The notes beneath the pieces were generated by a model. It was not told the origin of the DNA. It saw only the letters and a list, made by a program, of their open reading frames with translations, and made no database searches. A DNA stretch of 8,205 nucleotides from Acidobacteriota bacterium (GTDB lineage: Bacteria; Acidobacteriota; Terriglobia; Terriglobales; Acidobacteriaceae). Numbering within the stretch: the stretch's first letter is position 1; the number at the start of each line of letters is the position of its first letter. The DNA is taken from positions 1-8,205 of the forward strand of contig JAJYZK010000126.1 in assembly GCA_021799945.1 (NCBI GenBank). The letters are read 5' to 3'. Made by a program: the position numbers and the translations under genes. Below are positions 5,287 through 8,205 of the stretch, piece after piece.

Positions 5287-6447
5287 TTAAACCGGGACGG
5301 CTTCGAAGCGCTCTGCCACGCAGGCCTTGGCGTAAAACTCCAGTAACTCGGTGGCGCCTACCACACGCTTGGTCTTCGATGCATGTTCCCGTACTTGAGC
5401 GAGAACGGATTTGGCGCGCAGGTCGTCGGCCTTCAGGCCTAGCGAATGCAGCGCGTCGACTACCGCTGCCCTTCCGGAGTGTTTGCCCAGCACGAACTCG
5501 CGCTTGCGACCGAAGCGGTTTGGGGAGATTGCTTCATAGGTCCCAGGATCCTTCAATAAACCGTGGACGTGAATCCCGGATTCATGTGTAAACGCAGCGC
5601 TTCCAACGATTGGTTTTCCCGGCGGAATGGGACGCCGGGCAGCGGAGGCGACCAGATCGGCGAGAGCTGGCAGGTGGGTGAGATCGACGCTGGCCTTCCG
5701 ATCCGACAAGTGAGCCAATGCGGCCACGACCTCCTCTAGCGCGGCATTGCCGGCACGTTCTCCTATGCCGAGCACACAAACACTGGCATGAGTTGCGCCG
5801 CCACGTATGGCGGCCAGAGTGTTCGCAGTTGCCAGACCAAGATCATCATGACCGTGGAATTCGAGTTCCATACCGGTCTCGGATCGCAAGCGCCGAAAGA
5901 TGGCATAGGTCGCGAAGGGTTCGAGGACGCCGAGGGTATCCGCGAACCGAAACCGGTGCGCGCCCGCGGCCTCAGCAGTGAGCATGGCCGAACAGACAAA
6001 ATCCAAGCTGGCGCGGCTGGAATCTTCACCGCCCATAGCGACCTTCAGCCCGCGATCCAGCGCATACGGAACGATGTCAAGGATTCGCTCCAGCACGTTT
6101 GCCCGGTTCGTATTGAACTTGGCGCGTATCTGGCAATCGGAGAGAGGGACTGACAGATTCACGCGGGTCAAACCCGTACTCACGGCAGCATCCACATCCG
6201 ATTTCGCCATGCGGCCCCAAGCGATTGGAACGGCTCTGCGCAACGCTTTTCCAACTGCAGCAATCGATTCGATCTCCTGCGCGCCCATGGCTGGTGTGCC
6301 GGTTTCGATTTCATCGATTCCGGCGCGTTCGAGAGCCGACGCGATCGATACTTTTTCCTGCGCCGTGAAGGCGACCCCGGGGGCCTGTTCGCCGTCCCGC
6401 AGCGTCGAATCGTTAATGAAGACCGTGAGTTGATCCGTTTTAGCCAT
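5287..6447 (-). CDS. nifV: Homocitrate synthase NifV
   Basis: Condenses acetyl-CoA with 2-oxoglutarate to (R)-homocitrate, the organic ligand of the nitrogenase FeMo-cofactor. The 386-residue protein is a normal-length member of the DRE-TIM metallolyase family. It shows N-D-S-T-L-R-D-G-E-Q (12-21; metal-ligand Asp13, catalytic Arg17), metal-binding His198 and His200 in F-H-G-H-D-D-L-G-L-A, the loop G-I-G-E-R-A-G-N (227-234), F-T-H-E-S-G-I-H-V-H-G (286-296) and G-K-H-S-G-R (321-326). Sequence alone could also fit isopropylmalate or lysine-pathway homocitrate synthase, but length without a leucine-feedback regulatory domain and the position between nifS and nifW favour NifV. The ATG at 6447 overlaps the end of nifS by 8 nt (ATGGCTAA) with GAGG six nt upstream, suggesting translational coupling. 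Confidence 0.95.
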   Translation of the reverse strand: MAKTDQLTVFINDSTLRDGEQAPGVAFTAQEKVSIASALERAGIDEIETGTPAMGAQEIESIAAVGKALRRAVPIAWGRMAKSDVDAAVSTGLTRVNLSVPLSDCQIRAKFNTNRANVLERILDIVPYALDRGLKVAMGGEDSSRASLDFVCSAMLTAEAAGAHRFRFADTLGVLEPFATYAIFRRLRSETGMELEFHGHDDLGLATANTLAAIRGGATHASVCVLGIGERAGNAALEEVVAALAHLSDRKASVDLTHLPALADLVASAARRPIPPGKPIVGSAAFTHESGIHVHGLLKDPGTYEAISPNRFGRKREFVLGKHSGRAAVVDALHSLGLKADDLRAKSVLAQVREHASKTKRVVGATELLEFYAKACVAERFEAVPV

Positions 6448-7675
6448 GACTTGCCTCGCTACAAGTAGCTCGAATCGAACGCGGGAGTGGTGGTTGCTGT
6501 CCTACTTGAGCAGGCGGAAGATCGCGCAACCTCTCGACGATGGGCGGCAGGACCGCCAGAACGCACCCTACATCCTGGAATGAATTCTCACGCGAAAAGG
6601 AGAAGCGAATCGCCCCGCGGGCAGCCGTCCAGGGAGCCTTCATGGCGCGGAGCACATGGGAAGATTCCATGGAGCCGGCAGCGCAGGCCGAACCCGAGGA
6701 AGCCGCAATGCCTTCGCGGTCGAGGAGAAGCAGGATCGCCTCAGACTCCAGATCTTCGAAGGCCATGTTCAGAGTATTGGGAAGGCGGTTAGCCTTGTCA
6801 CCGATCACGACAGCGCCCGGGACTCTTTGCAGAAGGAAAGATTCGAGCCAGTCGCGGAGCGCGCGGAGACGGGGTATCTCGTATTCGAGAGAGGCGCCGA
6901 CCAACTCCGCGGCCTTGCCGAAGCCCACGATGGCAGGAACGTTCTCTGTGCCCGCGCGTCGGCCGCGCTCCTGGCGTCCACCATGCACGAGGGGGGACAG
7001 CCGCACCCCTTTGCGAACGTAAAGCGCGCCGATACCTTTTGGTCCGTGCATCTTGTGCGCGGAAAAAGAGGCCATGTCGATGGCCGTGCCCTTGAGGTTG
7101 AGCGCAAGTTTGCCGGCGGCTTGCACGGCATCGGTATGAAAAAGCGCGCCGGCCTCGTGGGCCAGAGCGGCCAACTCGGCAACAGGAAACAGAGTGCCGG
7201 TTTCGTTGTTGGCCCACATCAGAGACACGATCGCCGTCCGCGAATTCAGCACCCGCCGGTAAGCGTCGAGATCCAAGCGTCCGCGGGAGTCCACAGGCAG
7301 GCGATGCACTTTCACGCCCCGGCGTTTTTCCAGGATCTCGCACAGTGCGAGCACCGCCGGGTGCTCCACCATCGACGTAATCACTTCGTCCCGGCCGGTC
7401 TGTGTTGCAAGAGCTGACAAGATGGCGGTATTGTTCGATTCGGTTCCTCCCGAAGTGAAGACGATCTCCTGATCGAACGCCGCACCCACCAAACGCTGGA
7501 CCTGGCTCCGCGCAACCCTCACGGCTTCCGCGACCTGACTACCCAAAGCGTGCATGGATGAGGCATTACCGTATTGCTCGGTGAAGAAGGGAAGCATCGC
7601 CGCCACGACTCGCGGATCGACCCGCGTGGTGGCGTTGTTGTCCAGATAAACCCACCCTCTCGCTTTCGCCGCCAT
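6440..7675 (-). CDS. nifS: Cysteine desulfurase NifS
   Basis: PLP enzyme that takes sulfur from L-cysteine as a protein persulfide for nitrogenase Fe-S clusters. With the chosen start it has 411 residues. It opens with V-Y-L-D-N-N-A-T-T (9-17) and contains T-S-G-G-T-E-S-N-N (74-82), His105 (V-E-H-P), Asp182 and Gln185 that bind the cofactor (H-T-D-A-V-Q), Schiff-base Lys208 (S-A-H-K-M-H-G-P-K-G), R-A-G-T-E-N-V (240-246) and catalytic Cys331 (S-S-G-S-A-C-A-A-G-S). Long flexible loop residues around Cys331 place it in the NifS/IscS class. ATG at 7675 has GGAGG with 9-nt spacing. ATG at 7681 is also possible. A start at 7735 is excluded because it lies upstream of the predicted transcript start. 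It leads the nifS-nifV-nifW unit, behind a sigma-54 promoter. No nifU partner is in the window. Confidence 0.96.
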   Translation of the reverse strand: MAAKARGWVYLDNNATTRVDPRVVAAMLPFFTEQYGNASSMHALGSQVAEAVRVARSQVQRLVGAAFDQEIVFTSGGTESNNTAILSALATQTGRDEVITSMVEHPAVLALCEILEKRRGVKVHRLPVDSRGRLDLDAYRRVLNSRTAIVSLMWANNETGTLFPVAELAALAHEAGALFHTDAVQAAGKLALNLKGTAIDMASFSAHKMHGPKGIGALYVRKGVRLSPLVHGGRQERGRRAGTENVPAIVGFGKAAELVGASLEYEIPRLRALRDWLESFLLQRVPGAVVIGDKANRLPNTLNMAFEDLESEAILLLLDREGIAASSGSACAAGSMESSHVLRAMKAPWTAARGAIRFSFSRENSFQDVGCVLAVLPPIVERLRDLPPAQVGQQPPLPRSIRATCSEASHG

Positions 7676-7698
7676 AGTCATGTTCCTCCCGACGCCGG

Positions 7699-7776
7699 CA
7701 ATATCTCTTATTGCAACCTGGGCGCCAAAGCCCAAGATGTTGATGGGACGGAGGTTCTTTCCGCAACGAGATATTG
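7699..7776. repeat. 9-bp inverted repeat flanking the nifS sigma-54 promoter
   Basis: CAATATCTC (7699-7707) and GAGATATTG (7768-7776) are perfect reverse complements 60 nt apart. The promoter-proximal arm covers the predicted transcription start; the other lies between the -24 box and the NifA-type site. Both arms are AT-rich against the GC-rich background. They may be paired sites for a DNA-binding protein or chance. Confidence 0.4.
7712..7727 (-). promoter_or_regulatory. Sigma-54 (RpoN) -24/-12 promoter of nifSVW
   Basis: On the minus strand TGGCGCCCAGGTTGCA has the invariant GG and GC exactly 10 nt apart. It matches the TGGCACG-N4-TTGCW consensus at all but two positions. Transcription would begin about 12 nt after the GC, near 7701, giving a leader of about 25 nt that contains the GGAGG of nifS. 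Sigma-54 promoters need an enhancer-binding activator, here presumably NifA (see the upstream site). Confidence 0.8.
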
Positions 7777-7788
7777 AAAGCCATGGAC

Positions 7789-7804
7789 TGTCGGGTTTCG
7801 AACA
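7789..7804 (-). promoter_or_regulatory. NifA upstream activator sequence (TGT-N10-ACA)
   Basis: TGT (7789-7791) and ACA (7802-7804) are separated by exactly 10 nt, the canonical NifA enhancer. Its centre lies about 83 bp upstream of the -12 GC, around -95 from the predicted start, inside the 80-150 bp range usual for nif promoters. It lies just after the stop codon of the preceding gene, in non-coding DNA. A single 6-base match can be chance; spacing from a strong sigma-54 promoter raises confidence. Confidence 0.7.
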
Positions 7805-7825
7805 TGTAGCAACCCGGCCAATCCT

Positions 7826-8125
7826 TCAGCGAACGCCGAACAACCCTTCCGCGGGAATCGAGCCCTCCAAGCCGAGCGCCAATTTCGAGTCCGCAGACAT
7901 GCGCTCCTTGGACCAAGGTGGATCGAACACCAGTTCCAGATCGACGGCTGTCACGCCATCCACGCTCTGGACAGCTGTTTCCACGCCATCCAGAAGCTTT
8001 TCGGCCGCTGGGCAATTTGGCGCAGTCGGCGTCATGCGGATCGAGACCAGCCCCGGCGAGTTGGCGGAAACATCGTAGATTATTGATCCGGCATGAAACG
8101 AATGCCAGATTGGGACGTCTAACAT
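7826..8125 (-). CDS. DUF59/MIP18-family Fe-S cluster assembly protein, short form
   Basis: Proteins with this domain (SufT, PaaD, MIP18 relatives) help load or mature Fe-S clusters. The 99-residue product has I-I-Y-D-V (15-19), the conserved T-A-P-N-C-P with Cys38, a V-D-G-V-x-x-V-D-L-E-L-V-F-D-P-P-W (55-71) segment and E-R-M-S (74-77), all in family order. The N-terminal helix and D-P-E motif that normally precede Y-D-V are missing, and an in-frame stop at 8153-8155 blocks extension. I did not find the missing part in the other frames. The ATG at 8125 has no clear Shine-Dalgarno. It may be a reduced form or a 5'-truncated gene. It is separated from nifS by the sigma-54/NifA promoter, so it probably ends the preceding transcription unit. 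Position beside nifS suggests a role in Fe-S supply for nitrogenase. Confidence 0.75.
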   Translation of the reverse strand: MLDVPIWHSFHAGSIIYDVSANSPGLVSIRMTPTAPNCPAAEKLLDGVETAVQSVDGVTAVDLELVFDPPWSKERMSADSKLALGLEGSIPAEGLFGVR

Positions 8126-8205
8126 GGCATGGGTGCAAGCGACGGAAGGAAGTTATCCGAGGCGGCGTTGAATGAGCGGCGTCGGCGGGCAGTGAAGATG
8201 GTTCT
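8119..8205 (-). other. Possible 3' end of a gene entering from the right edge
   Basis: The minus-strand frame from 8205 is open for 28 codons to a TAG at 8119-8121, which overlaps the start of the DUF59 gene (ATGTTAG). Such overlaps are common in operons. The translated end is Arg-rich, finishing in A-P-M-P-C, and I do not recognise it. Another frame ends at the TAA at 8153-8155, 27 nt before the DUF59 start, and could equally be the real upstream gene end. The window is too short to decide. Confidence 0.2.

Noticed and set aside
7566..8138. Minus-strand 190-codon frame overlapping the DUF59 gene, the nifS promoter and the nifS start
   Set aside because: Covers three better-supported features in another frame; translation shows no domain.
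1..8205. CRISPR array, insertion sequence ends or a transposase
   Set aside because: No regularly spaced repeats, no terminal inverted repeats with target duplications, and no transposase motifs on either strand.

Overview
The window looks like a chromosomal segment of a GC-rich, Gram-negative, diazotrophic bacterium, most likely an acidobacterium. That assignment is inference: the recombinase catalytic domain resembles integrases I associate with Acidobacteriota, and the RND pump implies an outer membrane. Every protein gene reads on the minus strand. The one plus-strand gene is a tRNA.

Left part (1-3578), housekeeping and accessory genes: the first 135 codons of an RND (HAE1/AcrB-type) efflux transporter, running off the left edge; its lipoprotein membrane-fusion partner upstream; a candidate terminator; a zinc-free NAD(P)H quinone oxidoreductase (PIG3 type); and a YhhQ/VUT-family queuosine-precursor transporter with a good sigma-70-like promoter. 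The transporter and oxidoreductase probably form one operon.

Middle (3579-4943), a junction: tRNA-Glu(TTC) on the plus strand has its own promoter. Its 3' end is overlapped, antisense, by the last codons of a tyrosine recombinase, the classic arrangement of an integrative element in a tRNA attachment site. The recombinase keeps all catalytic residues but has lost its normal N-terminal DNA-binding region. In its place is the 5' two-thirds of a nitrogen-fixation PII gene (nifI1), carrying two compensating frameshifts and joined in frame to the recombinase. This is the most notable feature of the window.

Right part (4940-8205), nitrogen-fixation genes: nifS, nifV and nifW are tightly packed (8-nt overlap, then 11-nt gap), followed by the nifI1 remnant (4-nt overlap). 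NifS supplies sulfur for the nitrogenase metalloclusters, NifV makes the homocitrate of FeMo-co, and NifW helps mature or protect the MoFe protein. A near-consensus sigma-54 -24/-12 promoter lies just before nifS, with a TGT-N10-ACA NifA-type site about 80 bp further upstream, so the unit is probably switched on by NifA. Upstream of that promoter is a short DUF59/MIP18-type Fe-S assembly protein lacking the usual N-terminal segment. An unidentifiable gene end may reach the right edge.

The picture fits one border of a nif gene island lying against a tRNA-Glu integration site, where a rearrangement cut nifI1 and fused it to an integrase remnant.
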